In this document: positions 1 through 10,591 of the stretch, piece by piece
Position numbering within the stretch: position 1 is the first letter of the stretch
How the letters are laid out: the number at the start of each line of letters is the position of its first letter
Origin: Isoperla grammatica
Lineage: Eukaryota > Arthropoda > Insecta > Plecoptera > Perlodidae
Length of the DNA: 64,000 nucleotides
Direction: 5' to 3'
Assembly: GCA_945910005.1 (NCBI GenBank)
Contig: OX246744.1
Span: 39,237,200-39,301,199, forward strand
The notes under the pieces: generated by a model
The model's input: only the letters and a program-made list of their open reading frames with translations
The model's database searches: none
Told to the model about the DNA's origin: nothing
Translations under genes and position numbers: made by a program

Positions 1-3000
1 CTGTACTGCATCCTGACCACTCAGACCACTGACTCTAGAACAGTGACAAGTATCTGTACTGCATCCTGACCACTCAGACCACTGACTCTAGAACAGTGAC
101 AAGTATCTGTACTGCATCCTGACCACTCAGACCACTGACTCTAGAACAGTGACAAGTATCTGTACTGCATCCTGACCACTCAGACCACTGACTCTAGAAC
201 AGTGACAAGTATCTGTACTGCATCCAGACCACTCAGACCACTGACTCTAGAACAGTGACAAGTATCTGTACTGCATCCTGACCACTCAGACCACTGACTC
301 CAGCTGCCGTCTAGAACAGTGACAAGTATCTGTACTGCATCCTGACCACTCAGACCACTGACTCCAGCTGCCGTCTAGAAAAGTGACAAGTATCTGTACT
401 GCATCCTGACCACTCAGACCACTGACTCCAGCTGCCGTCTAGAACAGTGACAAGTATCTGTACTGCATCCTGACCACTCACACCACTGACTCTAGAACAG
501 TGACAAGTATCTGTACTGCATCCTGACCACTCAGACCACTGACTCTAGAACAGTGACAAGTATCTGTACTGCATCCTGACCACTCAGACCACTGACTTCA
601 GCTGCCGTCTAGAACAGTGACAAGTATCTGTACTGCAACCTGACCACTCAGACCACTGACTCCAGCTGCCGTCTAGAACAGTGACAAGTATCTGTACTGC
701 ATCCTGACCACTCAGACCACTGACTCTAGAACAGTGACAAGTATCTGTACTGCATCCTGACCACACACACCACTGACTCCAGCTGCCGTCTAGAACAGTG
801 ACAAGTATCTGTACTGCATCCTGACCACTCAGACCACTGACTCCAGCTGCCGTCTAGAACAGTGACAAGTATCTGTACTGCATCCTGACCACTCAGACCA
901 CTGACTCCAGCTGCCGTCTAGAACAGTGACAAGTATCTGTACTGCATCCTGACCACTCAGACCACTGACTCCAGCTGCCGTCTAGAACAGTGACAAGTAT
1001 CTGTACTGCATCCTGACCACTCAGACCACTGACTCTAGAACAGTGACAAGTATCTGTACTGCATCCTGACCACTCAGACCACTGACTCCAGCTGCCGTCT
1101 AGAACAGTGACAAGTATCTGTACTGCATCCTGACCACTCAGACCACTGACTCCAGCTGCCGTCTAGAACAGTGACAAGTATCTGTACTGCATCCTGACCA
1201 CTCACACCACTGACTCTAGAACAGTGACAAGTATCTGTACTGCATCCTGACCACTCAGACCACTGACTCCAGCTGCCGTCTAGAACAGTGACAAGTATCT
1301 GTACTGCATCCTGACCACTCAGACCACTGACTCCTGCTGCCGTCTAGAACAGTGACAAGTATCTGTACTGCATCCTGACCACTCAGACCACTGACTCCAG
1401 CTGCCGTCTAGAACAGTGACAAGTATCTGTACTGCATCCTGACCACTCAGACCACTGACTCCAGCTGCCGTCTAGAACAGTGACAAGTATCTGTACTGCA
1501 TCCTGACCACTCAGACCACTGACTCTAGAACAGTGACAAGTATCTGTACTGCATCCTGACCACACACACCACTGACTTCAGCTGCCGTCTAGAACAGTGA
1601 CAAGTATCTGTACTGCATCCTGACCACTCAGACCACTGACTCTAGAACAGTGACAAGTATCTGTACTGCATCCTGACCACACACACCACTGACTCCAGCT
1701 GCCGTCTAGAACAGTGACAAGTATCTGTACTGCATCCTGACCACTCAGACCACTGACTCCAGCTGCCGTCTAGAACAGTGACAAGTATCTGTACTGCATC
1801 CTGACCACTCAGACCACTGACTCCAGCTGCCGTCTAGAACAGTGACAAGTATCTGTACTGCATCCTGACCACTCAGACCACTGACTCCAGCTGCCGTCTA
1901 GAACAGTGACAAGTATCTGTACTGCATCCTGACCACTCAGACCACTGACTCTAGAACAGTGACAAGTATCTGTACTGCATCCTGACCACTCAGACCACTG
2001 ACTCCAGCTGCCGTCTAGAACAGTGACAAGTATCTGTACTGCATCCTGACCACTCAGACCACTGACTCCAGCTGCCGTCTAGAACAGTGACAAGTATCTG
2101 TACTGCATCCTGACCACTCACACCACTGACTCTAGAACAGTGACAAGTATCTGTACTGCATCCTGACCACTCAGACCACTGACTCCAGCTGCCGTCTAGA
2201 ACAGTGACAAGTATCTGTACTGCATCCTGACCACTCAGACCACTGACTCCAGCTGCCGTCTAGAAGAGTGACAAGTATCTGTACTGCATCCTGACCACTC
2301 AGACCACTGACTCCAGCTGCCGTCTAGAACAGTGACAAGTATCTGTACTGCATCCTGACCACTCAGACCACTGACTCCAGCTGCCGTCTAGAACAGTGAC
2401 AAGTATCTGTACTGCATCCTGACCACTCAGACCACTGACTCTAGAACAGTGACAAGTATCTGTACTGCATCCTGACCACTCAGACCACTGACTCCAGCTG
2501 CCGTCTAGAACAGTGACAAGTATCTGTACTGCATCCTGACCACTCAGACCACTGACTCCAGCTGCCGTCTAGAACAGTGACAAGTATCTGTACTGCATCC
2601 TGACCACTCAGACCACTGACTCCAGCTGCCGTCTAGAACAGTGACAAGTATCTGTACTGCATCCTGACCACTCAGACCACTGACTCCAGCTGCCGTCTAG
2701 AACAGTGACAAGTATCTGTACTGCATCCTGACCACTCAGACCACTGACTCCAGCTGCCGTCTAGAACAGTGACAAGTATCTGTACTGCATCCTGACCACT
2801 CAGACCACTGACTCTAGAACAGTGACAAGTATCTGTACTGCATCCTGACCACTCAGACCACTGACTCCAGCTGCCGTCTAGAACAGTGACAAGTATCTGT
2901 ACTGCATCCTGACCACTCAGACCACCGACTCTAGAACAGTGACAAGTATCTGTACTGCATCCTGACCACTCAGACCACTGACTCCAGCTGCCGTCTAGAA

Positions 3001-3127
3001 CAGTGACAAGTATCTGTACTGCATCCTGACCACTCAGACCACTGACTCTAGAACAGTGACAAGTATCTGTACTGCATCCTGACCACTCAGACCACTGACT
3101 CTAGAACAGTGACAAGTATCTGTACTG
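1..3127 (-). repeat. Minisatellite of mixed 53-bp and 64-bp units derived from a TSP1 intron/exon boundary
   Basis: About 50 tandem copies run from the window edge to 3127. Two unit lengths alternate irregularly: 64 bp, and 53 bp lacking an 11-bp block (cagctgccgtc on plus). Read on the minus strand, the 64-bp unit is a pyrimidine-rich stretch ending in tgttctag, then codons for DGSWSQWSEWSGCS, which is the WxxWxxW start of a TSP1 repeat. This matches a 3' splice acceptor plus the first about 45 nt of a phase-1 TSP1 exon. The array lies on the transcribed side of the TSP1 exon at 3647-3826, in the same orientation. Minor variants (cacacc, cctgct, aaaagtg) recur, and near-identical blocks recur about 799 bp apart (584 and 1383), so there is higher-order structure. 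Neither 64 nor 53 is a multiple of 3, so the array as a whole is not a coding exon. Confidence 0.93.
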
Positions 3128-3646
3128 TAGACTGAGAAATAAGCTAATCATTCTAACCTTACAAGTAAAACCTAGGAACCTTCGGCTTGACAGGTTGTTG
3201 TCGGTCATTCTCTCCTTGCCCGAGCTAAACTTAAGGGTCTGATACTGAATGAAGCAAAACCAAACAGTAGTTGGTTGCTTGGCAAAGTTATCTCATATTG
3301 ACTCGTACATCATTCAAACCAAGCTGTGACTGTGTGACAACCACTACTTGTGAAAATACTACTGAAGTGTGTGTCAAGATTTAAAGTGTCGAGGTCCGTT
3401 AATCCCCTAATGGAGGTTCAGTAACTGAGTTTGACGAGCCTACGCCAGGGGATTTATCGACCTTGCTAAAGTATCCACCAATAACAATCACGTTTTGCAT
3501 ACATCATTTACACTCATTTTCACGTGAACACACATTTACAAAAATAATTGCAAATTTTTCAAGTTTGGCTGCTGCACTCTTAAAAATGAAACAATCCAAA
3601 TGAAATTATTTCTCAGGCGTACCAATAATGATGTAATTAATATTAC
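3128..3646. other. Intron sequence, no recognisable element
   Basis: AT-rich sequence between the minisatellite and the TSP1 exon. I see no ORF, tandem repeat or transposon terminus. It is inferred to be intron of the minus-strand TSP1 gene, starting with the donor gtaata whose complement ends at 3646. Confidence 0.5.
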
Positions 3647-3826
3647 CATCCTCGTCGGCGCACGCTAGGCCCGTACACGCTTGAGAGTCTAAACCCTTTC
3701 CTTGGCAGTCGACGTCTGGGGTGGACGGTCGCGGGTTGGTACAACTGCGCGTGCGGTAATGCAAGCCGGGGCCACATTTGGCTGAGCAGGCAGTCCAAGT
3801 AGCCCAGTTGGTCCAACCTCCTCGTA
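3647..3826 (-). CDS. TSP1-repeat exon of an extracellular protein (partial gene)
   Basis: This is a 180-nt exon on the minus strand encoding one complete TSP1 repeat. The repeat starts with GGWTNWATW (the WxxWxxW C-mannosylation motif), then CSAKCGPG, YRTRSC, VDC, QAC and LAC, giving the canonical six cysteines and the basic YRTR strand. The boundaries are splice-like: acceptor ttgttccgccag precedes the exon and donor gtaata follows GAGGATG. The exon is phase 1 at both ends, as in many modular extracellular proteins, so it can be duplicated or skipped without a frame change. The neighbouring minus-strand exons at 7579 and 8592 share this phase and probably belong to the same gene. Such repeats are found in semaphorin-5, UNC5, ADAMTS, properdin and spondin families. 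I cannot choose among them from the exons present. Confidence 0.85.
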
Positions 3827-4462
3827 CTGGCGGAACAAGACAAACGCAACATTGCCTTGTTTCAAACATTTTCTCAACCTTATAAGATAACTTGGTTCAT
3901 AAATCATAATTTATAATTTTTTTTTAAACTTCACCTATATTTCATCGCTCTCTCTGTCTCTAGATGAGTCCTATACTTTGTATCGATCAAACGAATCAAA
4001 ATGCCAACGCATTTAATAGTTTCAATATCATACTTTAACGTACTTAAAACGATAACACAAAGTATTAATTAATGTGTCTAAGACGTTTTTTGAACGGAAT
4101 CGTTTTAACATTTTTGGCTATATCATTTATCTTCTGCGAGAACCAGAGTTCCTTGCTTTTTCAGAGTCCTCGACTATTATCTCCAACCCGAGTAATTTCT
4201 GCTGAATCTCGGTAAAACTAAAACCTAACGAGCTGTCTGTGTTTGAGTATAATACGAAGAAGCTTACCAGGGCACCCGACATTCTGCTTCACACAAAGCA
4301 GGGAGATCCAATAGTCCATCTAGAACAGAAGACAGAAGACACGCTCTCTTGTGATGGATTCTGGTAATAATAAATAAATACATTCGTATTTATAGAGTAA
4401 TAATAGTTTGTATACTGCGCTACATTAGCTACCCGCTTAGGTAGAGATGATTTAATGATTTA
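3827..4462. other. Intron sequence
   Basis: AT-rich, with no ORF or splice-bounded exon seen. It is inferred to be intron between TSP1-gene exons and ends at the hAT target-site duplication (4463-4470). Confidence 0.45.
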
Positions 4463-4470
4463 CGGTACAA

Positions 4471-7134
4471 CAGGGTTACCACCAAGAAAAAATGAAAATC
4501 CTGTTGGAGCACATGAATAATCCTTAAAAATCCTTAAATAATACATTCAAATCCTTGAAAATCCTTTAATGCCAAAATTTGCCATATATTTAAAATAAGT
4601 GTTTTTAAAGTGAAAGTTTTATCATCTGCACTTTATCTGAGCCTTCATCTGTGTGACAATACTGTACAAACAATGTTAAGTTCAATGTAAAATAGGTGCA
4701 TGGGCCTAGGCCTATTAACTTACATGTTCCTAAACTACGGCCTACTTCTTGAGATGTTTTGCTCTTGCCCTCATTGTGTTAGTCGGCTGGAATTCCACAA
4801 CATTCTTCCGAGCTGAACAGTGCATAAGAGCATTTAGCATTGGTGCACCCAACAAGGTACGGTGGGATGTTTTTATCAATGTAAGTTTACTAAAAACCCT
4901 TTCCACTTCGGCATTGCTGTGTGGAAGTATCAACATAGCTTTGGCAAGTTTACATAGATTTGGAAATTCTCCAGTCTTTGACACCTTGGCCCAATAGTGG
5001 TCGATATCGTCAGTAATGGCAATCTGTGTTGTTGGTGGAATATCCCAGAGTGAATAGACCACAAACTCTGAGTTGAGGCTATCCATGTCCTCTTCATTAA
5101 CCACATTAGGAAATCTTTGTGTCAGGAGTTGAATCTTCTCCCAGTTGCCTGAAGATTTCTCAGAGGGATCCAGTATTGAGATATTCTTTAGAACTTTGTC
5201 CTTGTATGGCAACAAACGATAAAGCTCCTGAGTCCCCCTCTCATAGAAATCCCTTACGTTTCCGTAGAACTCTTTCTTCTCGGCATTTGTGATGACTTTG
5301 TTTTCGAGGAAGTTTCTAGTTTTGTTTCCGATGAAAAGGCTCTCATCGTTCAATTGGTTTGTGCGCCTGTAATCAATTTCGGCGTTCAAGTAATCACTTT
5401 CTTGTATAACTTGAAATTTAACAAAACTAGCAATGAATTGCCTCAACAATGTACACATTTGATAATGAAGTTTGTGCACAAATGGTCGCTCATGTTGGAA
5501 GATCGTATTAAAGTTAGTGAAACGTGGTAGGATAGCTTGAAGGAACAAGAAATACAAATGGGCAGCATTGGAATGGAGAGTTTCACGGATTCGTTGGACT
5601 GACTCAAGTTTGCTTTCTTTCTCTTCGATTTTGGAGTCAAAATACTCTTGAAGTGCAGGCCACTGCTCTATCAAGCGTTCCACACACTGTAATAAGGCAA
5701 GCCATCTGGTAAAACAAGGGCGGAGTATTTTGTGTGTTTCCATTCCAAGCCCCGTTTGGATTTCACGAAAATCACTTTGGCGTTTCCCTGACATTTTAAA
5801 GAACGCATATACATCACGCGTAAGTTGCTCACATACATCAGGAAGTTCATTACAAGCATGTGAAGCGGCCAAGTGGGCAACATGACAAGTGCAGTGCAAA
5901 AACCACACATCTGCTTGCTGTTTCTTCACTCGGGAAAGCACTGAATTGAATTCACCAACCATGGCACGGGCACCATCTGACGACATACTCAAGCACTTCT
6001 TCCAGGATATGTTGTCCTCTTCAAAACATTTATTTACGACGTTGAATAGATTTTCGCCTGTGGCTTGGCCATCAAATGCCACGACACGATAGAGATGTGT
6101 TTCCACCTTGTCTTCTGCAAAAATTCTCGCCATTATAACCATTTGTCGCACAGTTGCTTTATCGGTAGATTTGTCCATCATAAGTGCGAACAATGATTGC
6201 TTCATTTCACGGACGATCTCTTCTCTAGCAGTTTCACCCAATGCCTGTTGTATGATTTGACCGGTTTTGGTTCTGGAGCACTTAAAATTTTTCGCGATTT
6301 TGCTGTCAGGAAACATTGTGGGCACAAGTTTGGTAAACTCGTCACTTAAATTTAATGACAAATGATTTTCAGACACAAAATTCGCCCATCTAAGTTCCGC
6401 ATCTACAGTTCCATGATCGTGGACAACTACAAAACTGCTCATATTGGCACTACTTCCAACCGCTCGTTTATTTTTCTGATGGCACTCGGTCGTCTCGTGT
6501 CTCTTCAGATCCTTAAGCTCACCCTTGCCAATGTTCAGTTCCGTGCTACAATAAACACACCTCGCCGTGGTATCAGATTTGCCTTCTTTTAACCACTTTA
6601 ACTCGGTTTCCCATTCATGTTTATATTTCTGATAATATTGCGAGCGTACAGGCGACAACTTACGTTTCTTACTCATCTTAACGAACGAATCACCCGACAC
6701 TGCGTGTTTATTAACTAGGCCTAGGAACACCACGAGTAAAATACAACAAGATCCGTCACAAAAAACTAAAGGGGAACTACCGGTCTATGCAGGCGCGAAC
6801 CGACCTTGGGCGCGATCTTCTTACAGGCAGTATTGACAACCGCTAACCGCTAGCGGCAGGCTCCTCCCCCGCCTGAAGGCTCCGCCCACTACACTCATGA
6901 GCCCAGCCATTGTCGACTTGACGCGATCTCGCGGGAATCACGCAAACAACGGGAACGAATAGCGCGCGCAAATTCAAATTTACGAAATACATCAGGAAAG
7001 TTGAAAAAAAAAAAAAAAATTGAAAGTTGAAATATCCGTATATCAGCTAAAAAAAAGTTGAAAAAATCCGCAAATCCGTTTTGCACCCCCAATATCCGTT
7101 AAAACGGATAAAATCCGTAAAAACGGTAACCCTG
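4471..7134 (-). mobile_element. Complete hAT DNA transposon with perfect 8-bp TSD
   Basis: This is a 2,664-bp element. Both ends carry the inverted terminus cagggttacc, and the element is flanked by the identical 8-bp duplication cggtacaa at 4463-4470 and 7135-7142. An 8-bp TSD is diagnostic of hAT. The single long minus-strand ORF is a hAT transposase. The subterminal region on the right carries a t-rich and a-rich stretch and repeated atccg motifs (7030-7125). With the TIRs, TSD and ORF all uninterrupted, this looks like a recent, potentially autonomous insertion into an intron of the TSP1 gene, in the same transcriptional orientation. Confidence 0.93.
4742..6676 (-). CDS. hAT transposase, BED-finger type
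   Basis: A 644-aa ORF with no interruption. It starts at the ATG of MSKKRKLSP; the frame is open 57 nt further upstream but without an ATG. A BED-like zinc finger lies near residues 15-75 (CVYC then HETTECH). Hallmarks of the RNase H-like core follow: LMMDKSTD with the first Asp, SSDGARAMVG with the second Asp, and FTRWLALL. The C-terminal hAT dimerisation region contains HSNAEVERVFS, which supplies the catalytic Glu. The length is normal for the family. The protein would bind the element termini and cut and paste the element in the nucleus. It resembles transposases related to ZBED5/SCAND3-like domesticated genes, but no evidence of domestication is seen because it is still bounded by TIRs and a TSD. 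Confidence 0.93.
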   Translation of the reverse strand: MSKKRKLSPVRSQYYQKYKHEWETELKWLKEGKSDTTARCVYCSTELNIGKGELKDLKRHETTECHQKNKRAVGSSANMSSFVVVHDHGTVDAELRWANFVSENHLSLNLSDEFTKLVPTMFPDSKIAKNFKCSRTKTGQIIQQALGETAREEIVREMKQSLFALMMDKSTDKATVRQMVIMARIFAEDKVETHLYRVVAFDGQATGENLFNVVNKCFEEDNISWKKCLSMSSDGARAMVGEFNSVLSRVKKQQADVWFLHCTCHVAHLAASHACNELPDVCEQLTRDVYAFFKMSGKRQSDFREIQTGLGMETHKILRPCFTRWLALLQCVERLIEQWPALQEYFDSKIEEKESKLESVQRIRETLHSNAAHLYFLFLQAILPRFTNFNTIFQHERPFVHKLHYQMCTLLRQFIASFVKFQVIQESDYLNAEIDYRRTNQLNDESLFIGNKTRNFLENKVITNAEKKEFYGNVRDFYERGTQELYRLLPYKDKVLKNISILDPSEKSSGNWEKIQLLTQRFPNVVNEEDMDSLNSEFVVYSLWDIPPTTQIAITDDIDHYWAKVSKTGEFPNLCKLAKAMLILPHSNAEVERVFSKLTLIKTSHRTLLGAPMLNALMHCSARKNVVEFQPTNTMRARAKHLKK

Positions 7135-7142
7135 CGGTACAA

Positions 7143-7578
7143 TGAAATTAACAATAACACATGATTATGCAAGAAGGCATACAAGTCAAACTAACATAGG
7201 CCTACATTGGCTAAGAACAAAGATTGTTGAGAGTACTAAACAACTGAATGTTTAAATAAATTAGGTGGCTCATAAGTAGGCTAGTTTTGCAATGACTTGG
7301 ATATCTTTGCTATTTTTGAGGATTGTATTACCAAAAGTTATAAATGAAAACTTTAACTTTATAACTAGACCATTCTTTAATTTTAATAGCTGTACTAGCT
7401 GTATATTGTAATCCTTGGCTAGATTAGTGTGGTAATATTGTAGATTAGTTTAGTTTCAGAACAGTTAGATTAGTATCAGACTACCTTCAATAGTCCCCTG
7501 TACAATTTCTATGCATATGAGTTTACGTAGTGTGAGACTGAGAGTAAGATCAGGGTAACAGGATAGACAGGATGTCAC
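7143..7578. other. Intron sequence
   Basis: AT-rich. No ORF, repeat or terminus is recognised. It lies between the hAT TSD and the exon at 7579. Confidence 0.4.
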
Positions 7579-7749
7579 CTACGGCTCCTTCCTGCAAGAC
7601 GCTCTCGACCGTCTCGTAGCCGCAAGTGTTGGTCAGACATCGGTCGGCAAGGGCGGGAAACCGTTCGTGGACGACTTTGATTAATTCGTACTGTGAGCTG
7701 CGTAGTGGATCTCCCAACACCATGGTCTCGTATTCCTCGGGGGAGCAGC
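7579..7749 (-). CDS. Probable internal exon of the TSP1 gene, unidentified domain
   Basis: This minus-strand block of 171 nt (57 codons) is open in one frame. It is bounded by acceptor ttctctcttgttgccgtgttgag and donor gtgaca after GCCGTAG. Both ends are phase 1, matching the two TSP1 exons on either side on the same strand. It is markedly more GC-rich and codon-like than its surroundings. The encoded peptide includes EEYETMVLGDPL, YELIKVVHERFPALADRC and CGYETVESVLQEGA. It appears mostly helical with three cysteines and resembles no domain I can name. A stop codon lies just upstream in frame, which supports a splice boundary. If the donor were not used, the frame would end about 20 nt downstream at TGA. 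I infer membership of the TSP1 gene from phase, strand and position. Confidence 0.6.
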
Positions 7750-8186
7750 CTCAACACGGCAACAAGAGAGAACAGTACTTTGTTTTCTTCACTGTTTTTC
7801 CTATATCTCATTGTATTTGTAGTTTTATTTATTGACCAACTTTGTAAATCAATTTAATAGGACAGACATTAAATACAAAGGAAAATGCTACAGTTTTTGT
7901 TATTTCCTTTAGTACTTTGAGGAGCAGGAAACATTATTGTTATTACTAGGATTAGTTTGTGTAAATGTGATCTATTTCGTCTGTGGAAAATGGTCAAAGG
8001 TTTTATAAGTTTGCTTTTTTTTAATCTTGAGAGCTACAGGTAGGCTAAATGTCTCGTTTCCATCCAAACATATTAATTAAAATGTCTTCTGGTTTGTATG
8101 GGTACATACGTAATGACACCACACAATACTGTGTCTCGGTTGTTGTGCAATGGTTTCTTATGTAGGTGCACAGGATATATTGTATA
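7750..8186. other. Intron sequence
   Basis: AT-rich and without recognisable coding or repeat structure. It is presumed intronic for the minus-strand TSP1 gene. Confidence 0.4.
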
Positions 8187-8494
8187 CTAGTCCCAACAAA
8201 AGTATTCGCATACCGATCTCAGGTCATAGTCTACCCTCTTTCAACCGAGCCAATTGAAAGAAAATCAACAGATAACTGGCATTCTTTCACACATTCGTAA
8301 ATGCATGGTTCGGCTTAGTCGAGTGCACAGGCGGTTTGGCCACACCCATCGTTACAGGTAACCAACGGAAGGTTTTAAATTATCCCCAATGGACTTGTTT
8401 ACATCAGATGATAGGAATTTTCGAAGTAGAAAATTAAGTTGTCACCTTGAACTCGGCAGTGTCTTAAGCATCAGAATACTTTTGTTGGGACAAC
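8187..8494. mobile_element. Tc1/mariner-like MITE
   Basis: This 308-bp element has inverted termini sharing gtcccaacaaaagtattc, flanked by TA on both sides (8185-8186 and 8495-8496). A TA duplication and a TIR of this form are typical of Tc1/mariner non-autonomous elements. Part of its interior and one terminus resemble an inverted, diverged copy at 16785-16985. There is no ORF. It ends about 100 bp from the TSP1 exon at 8592. Confidence 0.75.
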
Positions 8495-8591
8495 TATATG
8501 AATATTGTGTAAAGTATGTGTATTATTATGAGGTAATATGGGCACCTATCATGCCATGCGGTATAGCTATGACCCCTGGACGTGGCGCTAC

Positions 8592-8828
8592 CTGGTAACT
8601 GGCAGGACCTCGTCTCACTCGCTGGCCCCCGGCAGTAGGAGCCCCCCAGCTGGGGCTCGGGGTTGTCGCAGGTCCGATATCGTCTCTGCAACCCCGTCTG
8701 ACCACACTCCCCGTGACACTTCTCCCAGGGTTGCCACGGCGACCAACTCCCGTCCACCGGACAGTCTTGGTCTGTTCGCATCTTCAGGGCGCATTCCAGA
8801 CGCTTGATGGCGTCGCCCTGTACCACAG
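8592..8828 (-). CDS. TSP1-repeat exon with N-terminal extension (partial gene)
   Basis: This minus-strand exon of 237 nt (79 codons) lies between acceptor tttgttgtgcttgcag and donor gtagcg, phase 1 at both ends. After about 27 residues containing two cysteines (IKRLEC and DQDC), a TSP1 repeat begins with VDGSWSPWQPW and continues KCHGECG, YRTC, SYC and RSC. The spacing NPEPQLGGSYCRGP-SETRSC is typical of TSP1. It lies 5' of the exons at 7579 and 3647 in transcription order. The gene continues beyond this exon upstream, but I could not find further exons in this window. The start of its repeat (DGSWS-W) is very close to the sequence amplified in the minisatellite at 1-3127. A secreted or single-pass extracellular protein is likely, with the family undetermined. 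Confidence 0.85.
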
Positions 8829-9848
8829 CTGCAAGCACAACAAACACTCTTAATCTACGTCTTGACACTCCTGCTCAACAAGTGGACAGAATGACAAACA
8901 TTGGGCTCACCTGCTTTTCCATATCTGTTTAAAAACAATATGTAGAGAAAGAGTTTTAGAAAAAACATCTTCTTAATAATTCCACACATTTTGTATGCGG
9001 TTGTTACCATGGATATAGTGTGTCCACGCACAAATTATGTGTTGCTTGAATACAACAAAGTTTTGTAATAATTAAAAATGAAATCTCAACAATGGTATGT
9101 TCAAAAATCAAATTATGCTTGGATAGAATGTTTTTATTAAGACAACTATGTAGGCCTCTGCCTATGTACTGCCAATTTGGTAAATTAAAACCAGCCCCTC
9201 ACAATTTCAGTTGATCAGCTGCAAAAAAAATTAAGTCTTATCTTAATTGAGTAAAACTATTCGCAATGTGTATTTATCTAGGATTATCATCTATGCACAC
9301 TAAGTGATTTAAAAAACTTTCCAACATTGAAAGCATAGCCAGACTACAAAGGATTGCAGAATCAAATCATGGTTCAAGCCAAATAAAAATATTAGAAGAT
9401 ATGCTGCCACTTACGATACATTTTATATGTTTATGTAGGCCGGAATCAATCGACCTTTTGAAAGGCATAATATCTGGAATTAAAATCAGATAGGAGAATA
9501 AAGCTCCAACCTCAATTGTCAGCATCGGAATTGGGATCAAATCGTACATTTGCTCATGCTAAATTATTACGACATTATGATGTTATTGTGAACAACGCCA
9601 TAAAAACAATTAAGGTTACTTTTTTCACGGTTTCTGGATTGCAATGGCAATGCCGACAATTGTGGTTGGGGCTTTGTGGCTACAGTTATGAACGATCTGA
9701 AGCTATATACGTAGAATCAAGTTGAAAATTAACTCTGTAGTGCCAAGAGAAAAATGAACAATCACAAAAATCAACAAAGTAGAATACTTCTTGACTCATT
9801 CATATTAAATTAAAGCACTTGCCAAAACATTCGTATAAATTTGCAGTA
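8829..9848. repeat. Intergenic/intronic DNA with a diverged dispersed repeat (about 9360-9700)
   Basis: This is AT-rich DNA. The part from about 9480 to 9690 (aataaagctccaacc, catcggaa, attacgacattatga, tttctggattgca) has a diverged counterpart at about 17590-17810 in the same orientation. They are therefore two copies of an old dispersed repeat. No ORF is supported. Confidence 0.5.
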
Positions 9849-10020
9849 CAGTAAAACTTTGATTTTACGTACCTTGAAGCAACGAATTCCTTGATGTTAA
9901 GTATTTTTTCCCTGGTCCCAGAAAGTATAGTTAGTTTCTCATAACAATGTTCTTTGATTTTCTTGAATTAACGAATTTTTTGGTATACTCCATTACGGTC
10001 GTAAAATCAAAGTTTCACTG
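9849..10020. mobile_element. Pogo/Tigger-like MITE
   Basis: A 172-bp element with inverted termini CAGTAAAACTTTGATTTTACG on the left and its near-perfect complement on the right, flanked by TA. A CAGT(A/G)AA start with a TA duplication is typical of pogo/Tigger-derived MITEs. It has no coding capacity. Confidence 0.8.
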
Positions 10021-10591
10021 TATTCAAAATTTAAAAAAAAATCACTTTTCAAAATGTTTGTGAATCACTCTAACTTGGTAATTCCCAGTCACTCATTTGT
10101 CTATGGCAATACTGTACATTATATAAAGTGGTGTTACTTCAAAACCAGAAATAGTATTACGAGATTTATATAGATGCAGTTCATGTTTGAGCCTAGTTTT
10201 ATTCTCGAAACTTATTTGAGTAACTGCCAATAATAAATAACTGTAATAGTGCAGGAATTTGCCTCGCATTAAAAATGGTAGTAGTTATAGAGCATGACTT
10301 TCAGCAAGATTAGTTTTATGGATATAAATCCACAATATTGCCTCTACACTACCAGCAGTGTCTTCGATGCATTTTGAAGTACCACTGCCCTTTTCAACAG
10401 GTGGCAGAAAGTCTTTATTTTTTTGTTTATGTTCCCTTTTAAATTTATTAAGTTGTTGCTTCATCGATCAATCAATTAATCAATCAGTAGTCGATTTGCT
10501 ACCATACATGTTTAAAAATCATATAGGGTCAAACTTTATTTTCAAAACATCCTATTTAGTATTTACCTGTTACTGTAATATGACTATAGTA

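Noticed and set aside
584..1565. Two 60-residue minus-strand ORFs with WSQWSEW motifs in the first array
   Set aside because: Not genes. They are chance joins of a 53-bp and a 64-bp unit (sum 117, a multiple of 3); the motif reflects the TSP1 origin of the unit.
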